NCBI GenBank assembly: GCA_015680685.1
Contig: MNCI01017754.1
Location: 62,434-126,433 of the forward strand
Length of the DNA: 64,000 bases
DNA from: Gnetum montanum
Lineage: Eukaryota; Streptophyta; Gnetopsida; Gnetales; Gnetaceae
Direction: 5' to 3'
Within the stretch, counting starts at the first letter, position 1. Every line of letters starts with the position of its first letter. Positions 13,430-25,589 of the stretch are shown here, piece by piece. Below the pieces are notes generated by a model, which was not told the origin of the DNA, ran no database searches, and was given only the letters and a program-made list of their open reading frames with translations. The translations under genes were made by a program, and so were the position numbers.

Positions 13430-13943
13430 ATGATTCTTGGAAAATTCAAGGATTTGGAGAAAACGTAAGGATTTGGAGAAAATAACAACGATGCAAGACA
13501 TCTTAAATGTTAAAAAAGACATCCTATAGACTAATAATACATCTCATTCTACTACAAGGCATCTTTGTTGATAAGCTCTAGTCTCATGCAAGATGTCTCC
13601 ACAAAATAGGAGACATCCCAAGTTCAAACAAGAGATCTCAATTAAGATGTCCCAACCAAGACATCTTGAATTAGGTTAAGATGTATCAACCAAGATTTCT
13701 CAAGACAAATTAGATGTCTCACCTACAAGATGAAGAACATAGTAAGATGTCTCAAGTTCATAGAAGACATCCCTTCTAAGTTCATAATCCTTAGGTGGTA
13801 TCAGAGCAAGGTACTCCAAAATTGAAAGTAACAACTTAGGAGTCGACTATGGAGGGAACATATTACAATAAGCCACTAATTTTTGATGGGATTGACTTCA
13901 CATACTAGAAAGCATGAATTCAAGGATTCTTTGAGCCCTCAAT
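13430..13943 (+). mobile_element. Copia 5' fragment: collapsed LTR, PBS and gag start (Cop-2)
   Basis: This is colinear with Cop-3 (16105-16974, then 16975-17115). Similarity starts at AAAATTCAAGGATTTGG, runs through the GATGTCT/AGACATC cluster, then jumps from AGAAGACAT straight to CCCTTCTAAG. About 0.5 kb of LTR, including the TATA box, is missing compared with Cop-3. PBS TGGTATCAGAGC is at 13796-13807 and is a perfect initiator-Met type. The gag start that follows encodes the same MEGTY(Y)-type opening, and similarity ends near 13943. The LTR start is also missing, so this is a truncated relic. Confidence 0.7.
13796..13807 (+). promoter_or_regulatory. Primer binding site, initiator tRNA-Met
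   Basis: TGGTATCAGAGC is the standard primer complement of plant copia elements and lies just after the LTR-end phrase CATAATCCTTAG. Confidence 0.75.
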
Positions 13944-15956
13944 GATCTTATGTGAATTTTGTGGTTATGATGCATATATGAGTGGTTTCAATACTTCCAC
14001 ATGTTTCATGTTATATTCTATGTTAAGTTGTGTTTGGTATACAAATGATGGATATATTATAGGCCTTGGAAGTAGTAGAGATGCATTTTTGTTTTCTCAA
14101 GTATTAATGAAACTGTAAATTGTATCTATTTGTATGCATTAATATTTGAATTACTTACATGATGTTTGGGTTGTTATTGTAGTTTTCTCTGCTCAATGTA
14201 ACTTTTGTGTTAGTTGCAACCCTCTTACAACTAATTCATAGTAGTAGGATTTAAGGGATGTGGCTCACATCCCAAGTGTACTAGGGTTGTGGTGCATTTT
14301 GATGACTAATTTATGTAACATGAAGGACATGTAATCCTCATAATGCAATCATGGTACTAGGTGGAACATGCACGAGTCATAGTTTGTGAATGATAGAGTT
14401 GTTGTTTTAGTTTCTCTTTTCTTACTAAGAATAAGCAAGATATAGTTATGGGACCATCAATATTCACTTGCATTCATAATTTTATGTATTTCATAAGAAA
14501 GATGCAAGTTGTAATGGGGTCATGATGAGTGAAGAACTAATTTCATGAAGAGATATGAGATTAATGTAAGGCATAAGTAAGTCATGATCCTTTGTAATGG
14601 ATCATCACAAATGAGTCATGAGTCATGGTCCAAGTCATAGTTGATGTATTAAGAAAACATGAAAATTTTAAACTTGAAATTTATTAGGTATGATGCATGA
14701 TAATTATAATGTAATATTTCATTATTACAGTATTTTCCTATAGTACTGGTTACTAGGATCTATGGTTAGTACTTATGCTAGAATTTTTGGTATGTGTGTG
14801 TAAAGTATGGATTGTGTGTGAATGTATTAAATTATATGTTATGTTGAGCATAAGATACCTAGAACTTAGGTTAACACATGTATTCATAGTTGCTTATGGT
14901 CATCATTTATGTTATGTTGGTGATGCTAGTGTAATGTGCCCAAGAGTTATATGGTTGACAGAAGGATGTAGAGCAATTAGTGATGAGGCACTTTAGAGGA
15001 GTTGGGATGACCCCTAATAGATTCATTGGTAAGGATTCTATCTTAACCCTCATACTAAGAGTCATGAGGTATACACTGGGCCTATGACCAATACGCTATC
15101 TTGCGATATATGAACATGCATAGATCTAACCTCCAAAATATTAGTGATGTGGAGTTGTATATGAGACCATAAGCACTACCACTGGTAGAGACACATATGT
15201 TAATAAATTTCATAAAATATTTTTAGGAACTTTTTATATTATTAGTACCCATGTCAATGATATCATGCATTACATAAAGTGGGGACATGTCCACTACTAT
15301 GGATGATGTATTTTCCTAAAGGCACGAGTTGCTAAGAAAGTGTCTTATGCTTGGATTGTGTGTTTTATGTAGGGTACTTGTTGTGATATGTCATGAGAAT
15401 GTGTTAACCATTCCTTAGAGTATATGATATCAAGAAAAAGTGTTTTATGCTATTATGTTTTATGTATGCATGTGGATAAATCCTTGGAGCACTAGATGCC
15501 AAGGTATTATGTTATGTGCAATTTGATGTAATTTCTTGGAGCATTGGATGTTTGAAGCCTATATTGATTATGATTATGTGATGAGTCAATATGTTGTGAT
15601 AGTAGTGTTGTGACATCATGGATGTGATGTACATATCTTGGAAATGCATGAGTTGATTATATATTATGTGCTAAATGTATGAGCTTTGATTGATATGGTT
15701 GAATGTTTATTGTATCCATTGTACCAACCTTAATGTAGGTTATTTTAACTTCTCCATACCTCACCTTCAACATAACCTCATACTTCATATTTGAAGGATA
15801 TATAAAGAATCACAATCAATTATTTAATAACCTTTTGTATGAAGCTAAAAGTTCAATGGGCTACTAAGTTCAAGGATGATAAGGGAGGCCTTGGTTTTAT
15901 GTTCATGTGTTTTCTTAACATATTTTTATATGTGAGATGGATGTATTTATAAATAG
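13944..15956. other. Unassigned AT/TG-rich repeat DNA that received Cop-3
   Basis: About 2 kb rich in TATG and ATGTG words with no coding frame. Between 15414 and 15570 a phrase of the type CCTTGGAGCACTAGATG recurs in degenerate form (15414, 15481, 15533), suggesting a decayed internal repeat. It could be an old LTR of another lineage. It was continuous with 19715 onward before Cop-3 inserted. Confidence 0.4.
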
Positions 15957-15961
15957 TATAG

Positions 15962-16974
15962 TGTTGACCTTTTGGTATGTCAAAACCTTGAAAAATGAAG
16001 AATTTGTAAGTGTGCTTGTGAGATATTGTAGGTTTAAGAAATATAAATAAAGTAAGTAGATCAAGACAAGAGCATAAATTGATAAACTGAAATAGTAAAG
16101 TCCAACAAGAAAATGCAAGGATTTGAAGAAAATGTAAGGATTTGGAGAAAATCACAAGGATGAAAGGCATATTAAATTTTAAAGAAGATGTCCTAGAGAC
16201 TAATAAGACATATCATTCTACTACAAGTCATCTTTGTTGAGAAGCTCTAGTCTCATGCAAGATGTCTTCACAAAATAGAAGACATCTCAAGTTCAAACAA
16301 GATGTCTCAATTAAGATGTCCTAGCGAAGACATCTCGAATTAGGTTAAAATGTATTGGGAAAAATGAGATGTCTTACCTATAAGATGGAGAACATAGTAA
16401 GACATCTTGAGCTCATAGAAGACATTTCAATTAGTCATTTCATGCTATTATACAAATTCCAATAGACATATAATGTTGACAAGACTATAAAAAAGTGATA
16501 TTTTTTGGAAAATGAAAGCACTATATGTGATCAAGAAATCATTATATACATATTTTGAGATATTTTTTACTTCATTTTCTTATCATTTGTTAAGTTGTTT
16601 ATTATTTTCTTGAGCCAAAAAGAAAGGAATTATAAGCTTAGTTCATTTTCTTTCTTGATTTTTCTATCTCCTATTATAAGACCTAAAGGGCTGGATGTAC
16701 TTCTTGATAGAAGACATCCTTTGAGCTTGTTGGAACCTTGAGGGATTAGGTGTATTTATGAGAGAAAACACCCTTAGCAAAGCTCAAGACGTTGTAAAGC
16801 TTATGATGTCCTTAAAATCACATTTTTTAAGGAACAAATTCAAGAGATGTGCAAGGATTCTGCCCTCCAAGTGTGAACATACCCAAGTTGGGAAGCCACA
16901 TACATCTATTGTGCAAGAATTGGATCTCATTGGCTAGAGCTTATTTAACATCCCTTCTAAGTTTGTAATCCTCA
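15962..16974 (+). repeat. 5' LTR of Cop-3
   Basis: Starts TGTTGACCTTTTGGTATG and ends AATCCTCA. U3 holds many GATGTCT/AGACATC words at about 16190-16430, including a TGTCTC at 16303-16308. TATAAAA is at 16496-16502. The same start occurs in the minus-strand Cop-1 LTR. Confidence 0.8.
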
Positions 16975-16976
16975 AG

Positions 16977-16988
16977 TGGTATCAAAGC
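16977..16988 (+). promoter_or_regulatory. Primer binding site, initiator tRNA-Met type
   Basis: TGGTATCAAAGC, one base from the standard TGGTATCAGAGC, two bases after the LTR end. Confidence 0.75.
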
Positions 16989-17029
16989 AAGGTACTTCCA
17001 AATTGAAAGTAACAACTTAGGAGTGGACT

Positions 17030-19040
17030 ATGGAAGGAACATATTATAATAAACCACTAATGCTTGATGGGATCAACTTCACATACTAGAAAGCATGGAT
17101 GCAAGGATTCTTTGAATCCATGAAATTTGAAGTATGATAGTCCATCATGAAGGATATAATTATTCCATCAATAGCTCAAAGAGCATTACACTACCAAGAG
17201 TTAAGTGGTTTGATGATGATAAAAATAATTTTATGTTTGATTCAAAGGCTAGGAACTGTCTCTACTATTCTCTTAGTAAACCTAAATTTAATAGAATAGC
17301 TTAATGTAAAACTATCAAAGAAATTTTGGAAGTCTTAGAAGCCACATATAAGGGAGCCTTAATGGTCAAACAATCCAAACTCCTAGTCTTGCAGTCTGAA
17401 AATGAAATAAGGTGAAAGAATCAAATATTATTTCTCTAGGGACAATAATCTTGTAGTAGTCATTAAAGGTACAAGGAAGGAGTTACTTGAGAGTGAAGTC
17501 ATCATTAAAATGATTAGAACTCTAATGCATGGATTTAAACTTAAAATCACTACCATGGAAGAAATTAGAAATTTCTTCATACTTAAATTTAAATAATTAC
17601 AAATTACACTTATAGCATATGAAATAAATCTCATCAGTGAAGTTGCTATTAAGGAAAAATCCACTGTACTTGAGAGTTCTTCAAAAGAAAAGGAGATGTC
17701 TGATTGTGATCCAAATAGTGATGATGAACTAGCTCTTCTAACAAGAAGAGTAAAAGAAATTTTGGAAAAGAAAGGAAAAAGCTTCAATCAATTAAACAAA
17801 AAAGATATAGTAAAAGGTAAGAAATTCAAATTTTCTAATCTTCATATCTTTTCTAAAGAATCTTAAACAAATGTCCTAGGGCTTTCAGGTTTCAACAAAA
17901 AGAGCCTATTTAAGAAAGAAGAATAAGAAATCTTTATATGAGTTGGAATGATGAAGAAGATACTAATAATACTCCTAAAGATTCACATCTTATGTGCATA
18001 GCTTTGGTAAATCAAAAACCCATCAATGATCTAATCTAAGATGATAAAACTAAAGAAGATGAGAATACATGGGAAGAAAGATATGAGTTACTTTGTAGCA
18101 AGATCATTTTCTTTCAAAATTTATGCATCAAAATGAAAAATAATTTACATAGTAAGGAAGTAGAAATAGTTGAACTTTATACTGAATGCTCTAACATTAA
18201 AAAGGAGAACTCATACCTGAATGTTGAAGTTTAAAAGATAACATTGTCTCTTGAGCAGATTAACAAGGAATTATCATTTGTAAATAAGAAGATGACTCAA
18301 GATATAAATCCAAGACATCCTCATATCAAAGCATCATTGGGTTTCATAGAAAATAGAAAATTCTTATCCAAGTTTCGATATTTAACTATAATGAGGAAAG
18401 TGATTTGTTTTTATTGTGGTACAACTAGACATATTTAGTCATTTTGTTATTTGTGGTTGAAACACTATAATTGATCCTTTTCAAAACAACACAGAAAAGG
18501 TATGCTATAGGAAAGGGAAGTTTGTAGACCTAAGAATAAGAAATCTAAAAAAGGGATGTTTGCTCAAGTAGCTCTCTCTATTGTTAAAAGAAGAACCTGG
18601 TGTATTAATAGTGGATGTTCTAGACATATGAAAAGTGATAAATCTCAATTCATACAATTTTCAAAGTAACAATATGGAACAATTACCTTTGGAGATGATG
18701 TAGAAGCTCAAATTAAAGGTATTGGTACTATTGGAGGTAAGAATCAACCTTTTGTTAAACAAGTATTTTATGTTAAAGGTCTTAAACATAATCTTCTTAG
18801 TATAAGTTAGCTTTGTGATTCAAAACTTAATGTTACCTTTTCAAAAGATTTATCTAGAGTAAGAGATCCTTAATCTAGAAAATTTATTATAGAAGGAAAT
18901 ATAAAAGCAAATGTTTATACTACCATTTTAGGATATGTCTCTAACCTCTAATTCAAGTGCTTGATTAGCAATACAGGTGATGTTCATATTTGGCATAGAA
19001 AATTGGGCCACATTAACAAAGACATTCTTCAAACCCTTGG
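17030..19040 (+). pseudogene. Copia gag-protease-pre-integrase remnant
   Basis: The frame opens MEGTYYNKPLMLDGINFTY, the usual copia gag start (the family has FDGTNFxxWK). Gag continues through an EKEMSDCDPNSDDELALL stretch near 17690. A zinc knuckle CFYCGTTRHI-stop-SFC (C-X2-C-X4-H-X4-C) lies at 18406-18447. The protease block reads TWCINSGCSRHMKSD at about 18595-18640; the catalytic aspartate of the usual DSG is asparagine here. A KGLKHNLLSIS-type segment follows, then the GAG-pre-integrase motif HIWHRKLGHIN near 18988-19020. Many stops are present and coding ends abruptly at the deletion junction. It is not functional. Confidence 0.85.
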
Positions 19041-19709
19041 TTGAGATGTCTCAAGTTCAAACAAGATAACTCAACCAAGACATCTCATAACAAATGAGAC
19101 ATCTTTCTTGCAAGATGGAGAATATAGTAAGACATCTCAGGCTCATAGAAGACATCTCAATTAGCCATTTCTAGCCATTTTGAAAATTCCAACAGATCTA
19201 TGATGTTGACAAGGCTATAAAAGAAAGTGATATCTTTTTAGGAGATGAAAACACTATTCATATGATCAAGCAATCATTGTATACATCTTTTGAGATATTT
19301 TATCCTTCATTTTCTTATCATTTGTCAAGTTGTTTATTGTTTTGTTGAGGAAAAAAGTAAGGAATCAGAAGCTTAGTTTATTTTCTTTATTAATTTTTCT
19401 ATCTCCTATTGTAAGGCCTCAAGGGTTAGATGTGATTCTTGAGAGAAGAAATTCTTTGAACTTGTTGGAACCTTATGGGGTTAGGTGTGTCTCTGATAGA
19501 AACATCCCTAGTGAAGCTCAAGACTTTTTAAAGGTTGTGGTGTTCTTAAAACCACATTTTCTTAAGGAACAAAGTATGGAGGTGTGTAAGGATTCTACCC
19601 TCTAAGTGTGGACATACCCAAGTTTGGGAACCACATACATCTATTGTGAAAGAATTGGATCTCAGTAGCTAGAACTTATTCAACCCCCCATCTAAGTTCT
19701 TGATCCTCA
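19041..19709 (+). repeat. Truncated 3' LTR of Cop-3
   Basis: Begins inside the LTR at TTGAGATGTCTCAAG and runs colinear with 16298-16974. TATAAAA is at 19216-19222; the end is GATCCTCA followed by the duplication TATAG. TGTCTC or its complement occurs at 19047, 19096 and 19498. Confidence 0.8.
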
Positions 19710-19714
19710 TATAG

Positions 19715-20839
19715 GTCTAGATTAATTATGAGCTATGGATCTTATGTATAGTGTTTATATAATGTATACACTGATAGGCCATGTTCTAGACATATAGACT
19801 ATTATGATGTGATAGTTTGTGATATGGGCTTACTTTGTATTTGTATTAAATATGCTTATATGTATGGAATTATTACAAGATGATGTTATGTATACTAATT
19901 ATGTGTTTGTGTCATGTTTATTTGGTTATGTATAATTGATATTTTTATGGAGTGATTTATGATCTTCCGCTATGTTATGAAATCAATTTACATGGTTTGA
20001 TGATTAACTTATATATTTTACATTAGCGTTCAGTCCTTACCTAAGCTAGGATTAGGTTATATGCATCTGGTATTACAATACCTAGAAAGGTTTCTTATTC
20101 CCATGACCATCTAACACTCTAGGTATTCCACTAAGGAGGCTCTTTCTTAATTGTACTCAAACCACCAACCCATGCTATATAAATGGAACTATAGACTAAA
20201 TTGGAGAGAAGGTTTCAAATTTAAAAATATCTAGAGTCAAAATGGGAAGCTCAGAGAAGAGTTGGGGTGATGATCCAATGAATTGAGGATACAAGGAAAT
20301 ACAAACTAAGCTAAATGGATTCAAGAACTTTTATTAGCATAATTGAAAGCAATCCTAGCTACCCTTAACTAGGTCTACTATTGATGAGGCTTTCTGTATT
20401 TAAGGCTAAAAAGCTCTTTGTTGAACTGGGAGGAGATTATCGATAACATTATTAATGTTAAAATAAGAATGATAAAAATCTCTTATGAAGACCATATTTA
20501 ATAGAATTAAAGCTTGAAAAAAGTTAAATCAAGAAATGAAATCAAAATTCTACTTATTTTCATCTGGTTACTAATAAATGTCATCATTAGAAGATATTTG
20601 TAACTTTTTCCTCAAACCAATAGCTAGTCATGATAATTTAAGTAAATTTCTTTTAAGCTTTATAACATATTAATGATAAAGCTAACATGCTTCCCCTCTA
20701 GGGTATGATACCTTGTCTAGTTTCTATTAAGAATAATTCTTTTCTTCATCATCATCTCTCCCAAGATAAAATTCAAAATATTGTTATGAATTCTTCTAAC
20801 AATAAAATCCTAGTTTTGGATTGTTGGAATTTCAAATTT
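19715..20839. other. Unassigned flank of Cop-3 and possible L1 linker
   Basis: The first part continues the sequence interrupted by Cop-3. From about 20260 the sequence may be the poorly conserved linker between L1 endonuclease and RT, but no motif proves it. Confidence 0.4.
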
Positions 20840-22368
20840 CTCAAGGAGTACTAGGAAATTATTAAAAGAAACTTGAAGGTGATTATGCTAGTAGGTTTTT
20901 CCCATGACACCTTTCCTAAAGTATGGAAGAATACCCGCATCATTCTTCTTTCCAAAAAGGATAGAGATAGCTCTATGGTGAATTGACAACCTATTAGTCT
21001 ATGCAATTTCTTATACAAGATTATGCTCAAAACTCTTGTAAATAAGCTTAAATATCTTCTTTCCAACCTGATGGAGGCAGAGTAGGCTAGGTTCATCCTA
21101 CATAGAAATATTTTGGATAGTGTTATTACTACTAATAAATCTATTCATTAGGCCCACATCCTTAAGAAAAAGATCTTTCTTCTTAAGCTTGAATTGGCCA
21201 AGGCTTATGACAAGGTGAATTAGGATTCTCTAGTTTACACTTTGGAATAGCTTGATTTTAACAACTAGTTTTATAATTTTCTACACTACATGATTTCTAC
21301 TATTAGATTTCAAGTTTCTATGCATAGAAGGATTTTAACTTAATTCTTGGCCTAGGAGAGAACTAAGAGACAAAGATTTCCTCTCCCCATATCTCTTTTC
21401 TATTATTACTAATAACTTATGCAAACACTTAAGAAGTTTGAATGTTATTTTCCTTTTTCCTAAAATTTTCTTTCTTTGCATTATGTATATGATACAATTA
21501 TCTTTTTCCTTCCTATATTCTAGAGGTTCATAAGTTTAAAAAATCCTTAAAAATATTTTTTTCAACTACTAGCTTGGAGGTCAATTGGTTAAATATAGAA
21601 CCTTTCTATGTGGAATGTCCACAAAATCATCTTAATAGGATCGTGTGATTATTTTGATGTTCTTCTAGAATCTTACCTTCTTCCAACTTGGTTCAATCAT
21701 TATTATTTGGTTAAAAGCCCCCAGAATTTTGCAATGAGCTTCTAGATGAATTATAAAAAATCTTTCTTTGCAAAGAGAATTGTTTCCTTCATCTATGGGT
21801 AAACTAACTTTGATGAAGTCAATGTTATCTAACATTTTCATTTACTATGCATCAGTTATAATCCTACTAACAAAATTTGTCTCAAAAAATAATACTATAA
21901 TTCACAACTCCCTTTGGTTTGGTGTTGAGAAATGTCAAATATTTCACCTAGATCTTCAAAAAATATGATGTCTTTAATTCATTCTCAAGATTATGGCTTA
22001 AGAGATTTTACAATGCAAGTGCTTATTCTTGCTACAAAATTATCTTGGAAAGTTTGGAATAATGTGGACAAGCCTTGGGTCAATTGCGTTAGGGAGCACT
22101 ATGGAGACAGGGAAATAGAAATTGCTCTTATGAAATTTGGAAGCCTATTGTGCAAGAGTGATCCTTACTCTTTTCTCTAGAATCCTAGTCATTCAAGAGC
22201 AACTCTATTTTGATTTGTGGCCTCCTAGTTGGAAAATTACCATATAAAGCTATTGAGAAAACCTTTCCAAAGGTTATGCATCATTTACAATATGTTCTTT
22301 CACTTTGATTAAGGGATGGTTCTATAATGGTGTTTAAAAAATTCTCCATATTTAAGTTAATAAGAATA
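20840..22368 (+). pseudogene. L1-type LINE reverse transcriptase remnant
   Basis: Near 20920 the frame reads FPKVWKNTRIILLSKKD, then stop-QPISLCNFLYKIMLK and ARFILHRNILDSVI. This is the L1 pattern of LIPK, RPISL-N--YK and Q--F--GR-I. Near 21190 KLELAKAYDKVN matches the RT block with its first catalytic aspartate (DxxKAYD-V). Near 21470-21510 HYVYDTIIFFL sits where HLLYADDTIIF is expected. Frames 21768-22180 carry the downstream region, including YGLRDFTMQVLILATKLSWK, like the GLGI-N--LL-KW-WR block of plant L1. Many stops and frameshifts are present. It is interrupted at its 3' side by the solo LTR at 22374. Confidence 0.75.
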
Positions 22369-22373
22369 CTAGT
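22369..22373. repeat. Target site duplication CTAGT (left) of Ath-2
   Basis: CTAGT here is repeated exactly at 23222-23226 on the other side of the solo LTR. Confidence 0.8.
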
Positions 22374-23221
22374 TGATAAAGCATTTTAGTTGCAATGTAT
22401 GATGTTTTCATACAACATCATAAAAACAATGTATCTAGGGCTAGTAAAGTCTATAAATACTACCCACATACCACATTGAATGAATCCTTTTTCTCACCAT
22501 AGTAGTTGACTTCTTATAGTTTATTTCCTATAGCATGGATTCTTATAGTAGTTGAATTCTTGTAGTGTGGATTTGAGTTAAATTTACAAAATCTTATGTG
22601 AGTGGATTATACATGTATGCCATTTATAAATGAAAATAAGATCAATATTAATTCCTATTCATTGCAATACTATACCATAGCCTAAATTTACATTTAATGC
22701 ACTTTATTTTCATGCAATTTATATTAATTTTTACTATACTACGTACTTAGCTAATAATTTATGTTTCATTGCAGATTAATTATGTGACAAGTATAATTAG
22801 TTTTAAGCATAAATATATTAGCAATTGGTAATCCTAGTAGTAAGCCACTTAGTATGTTCAACAGTAGATACTTTATAATCTAGAAATGTTAGCATAACTT
22901 TATGATATGTACAATAACCTAGAAACAATTGTGTATCACATAATATATACTAGATATTTTTTTATTATACATAGGTTATGTTAAATTGGATTTTAATGTT
23001 TAAATATTTTAATATTATTCTATCATTATCTAAACAACATTATCTATTATATACCTTAGTTATAATTAAGTATGCATACTAAGTACCTCACAAGAAAAAC
23101 CTAGGATCAAACTCTTAGCTATCTAGATACTACATTAGTCTAGTTCATGGATTCCAATAAGGTCACTTGTGTATGCTTATGATTTGTATCATTGAATTTT
23201 AGGACTTATCATTGCATATCA
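22374..23221 (+). mobile_element. Solo LTR of the Athila-like family (Ath-2)
   Basis: Starts TGATAAAGC and ends CATATCA, flanked by the perfect duplication CTAGT. The body follows the Ath-1 LTR in order: a GTTG-A-TCTTATAG phrase, AATAAGATCAATATTAATTC, the run of ATTTACTTTTAATG-type words, and the TTGGTAATCCTAGTAG phrase. U3 has a 9-base inverted repeat (22398-22406 and 22414-22422) and TATAAAT at 22452-22458. With no internal region, it is the product of LTR-LTR recombination. Confidence 0.8.
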
Positions 23222-23226
23222 CTAGT

Positions 23227-25589
23227 AATCAACTATGCTGCATTCATTGTATTTTCTAGATTCATAAGCTCTTAGGTTCCTCCCTTGAGGACTAGTTGGT
23301 ATTCAATGATATTAAGAGTAAACAATGAATGAATACCCTCTATAAGAAATAATATAGGGTTTATAGTTGATGGAAGTTCATATGAAAACTACACTATTGA
23401 TCCAAGGTATATTTTTTTATTTTACTTATGTCTCATATTACTATTCTTACGCAAGATAAGCTTTAAAGGAGAGGCATCATCCTAGCATCACAGTGCATTT
23501 ATGTTATCTAGATGTGGAGATAGCTAATCATCTTTTTGTTACATGTGGCTTCATCATGGCATCCAATCTTCTCTTGTATAAGTAAATAAGAGTGTATTAG
23601 AACTTTTTCTAGAACATGATTATAGAGGGTAGCATCATGATATTATACTTGCATGACATCTTATTATAAGTAAAAGTGGCTTGGGAAACCTAGCTCAAAC
23701 ACAACACAACTACTCTTTTATCATAGCAGTCATGTCCTATAAATGTATAAGTAAGGCCCTAACCAACTTCTAATTATAAAAAGAAATTCATAATTACTCT
23801 ATTATAACTCTTCATACCTAGAAGATGCAACTTCATCAACCAACATCTCATGGAGATCTTCATGCCTTAGCAATGCTAGAGCTTATGACATACATTGGTG
23901 AGATCTAATACTTCTTCATGGTTTACCCTTGAATGGTGAGCTAGGTTACTTGAGAATTAGCCACTTAACATAATCAAAGCTTTATAATTGACAACACCTA
24001 GATGCAAGTGATACTATAATCATTCATTGAGGCCACCATAATTCCAAATCTTAAATGATCCATTGCATGCTCTAATAGGTAGGAGATAATAGTGACTTAG
24101 AATTTTTTTACTATAAGCTAATGTTGATTCAATACCACAACACCTATAAGAGAAAAGATCTATTGTCTCTATGGATGGAGCTCACCCATCAACTAATTCA
24201 ATGTTTGATACTTGATAATAAAGATTATATTCTTACATATTTTCATTTCATGTTTATGTGCATGTTTAAACCTAGCAATGTAACTAACCTTATGAACCTA
24301 GAGGCTTACCATATGGATGCACTCATGAAGGATCTGTACACTACTACCAAAACATGGATCCTTCCTTCTAGCCTACATTTGTGGCTAGTTAACCAAGTAT
24401 GTGATTTGCCCCTCCCTCCTTTGTAGGCCTTGAAATCTTTATCAATTCTTGAACTAGTGCATTAGGCAAGCAAGAATTTAAAGATCCCTGGAACCTCTAA
24501 TGCTAATGATGCTTTTCTAACCTTATCTCATGGCAACCCTACCTCTTCCATTAACACCTCTTTCTCATTTCCCTTCCTCCTTCCCACCACCATTGTTGAC
24601 AATCCTTCTTCTTCCCTTCAAAATCCATTCCTAATGTTGATCAACACATTCTTATTACCTCCTTACAATCCTTGGAAGATTTAGATATTAAGGTTCTGAT
24701 TACTTTGAGGATCTGAAAGCATGTCCTTTCTTCTAAATCAACTCCTTCATGATGCTCTAAGCATTTAGCAAGTCTACTGTGCATCGATCTATCCTAGTTT
24801 TTTTGGATTTCATCTTGTCCCATGTACTTTGTGCTCATTGCTAGTTCTAGAGGTCCTCAAGATTGGATTACATTTTTTGGCCTTACATTATTGGTACAAG
24901 GAATGCAATGAAGATGTCATTATGATAGATATTCCTACTTCAGATTCTACTACGAGGCAGGAGTCTACACAGGATAGAAAATAATCAATGCCTAATAACT
25001 TTAGGCCTAGTCCATGACTACCTCACTTTGGTCTTTTGAAATGTTACTTTTACGCTCTATGAAAAGAGTTCTATGACCTAGTTTGGAATAAGACACCTAT
25101 ATTACTATGCTCTATGTAGGCTTCACCAGTGTGTCTCACAATGGCTAATTAGTTGACCCACCTTCTTGTACCACTACTACCACTCCTACCACTTGATGAG
25201 AGCAAATTGATGGTTAATTGGATCAATTTTGACTAATTTTTATCCCATCATGACATGTGGCCGATCTCTAAGGCCTTTCTCTATGACCCTCCTAATGACA
25301 AATCATGCCATCATGAAGTGTATTTTTACCAAGTTTGTTTTTGATATAGTTGCATACCCCCTAATCTTTGTCAAAGACAATGCACTACCCTAGTATACCC
25401 AAGGCTAGATTCATGATTGAAGGAATCTTAATGTTAGTTTTTTTGGATGGGCTAGATTTTAGGAGAAATTTTTGTTTATTTTTCAATTTCAAACTACTAT
25501 GATCCTTTTTTGATGAATGGGCTTTTTCCTCCATAAAAAGTTACAATTTACTCTATTTTGGATTTCTTACACTCAAGTGATTATAAAAA
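23227..25589. other. Unassigned DNA
   Basis: No recognisable coding family; the plus frame 24121-24426 has no hallmark. The segment 25440-25550 (TGAATGGGCTTTTTCCTCCATAAAA) resembles the 3' end of a polyadenylated element, which is weak evidence for an unclassified retroelement here. Confidence 0.35.

Larger units (their letters stand above)
15962..19709 (+). mobile_element. Copia retrotransposon with internal deletion (Cop-3)
   Basis: The 5' LTR is 15962-16974 and the PBS 16977-16988. Broken gag-protease-pre-integrase coding runs to about 19040, followed by a 5'-truncated 3' LTR at 19041-19709. The bases TATAG at 15957-15961 recur at 19710-19714, a perfect 5-bp target duplication that fixes both outer ends. 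Integrase core, RT and RNase H are missing, as are the first roughly 300 bases of the 3' LTR. One deletion from the GAG-pre-integrase domain into the 3' LTR explains this. Confidence 0.85.

Noticed and set aside
17428-17787. 119-residue minus-strand open frame
   Set aside because: It is the complement of the copia gag coding sequence (SDCDPNSDDELALL region) and has no family of its own.
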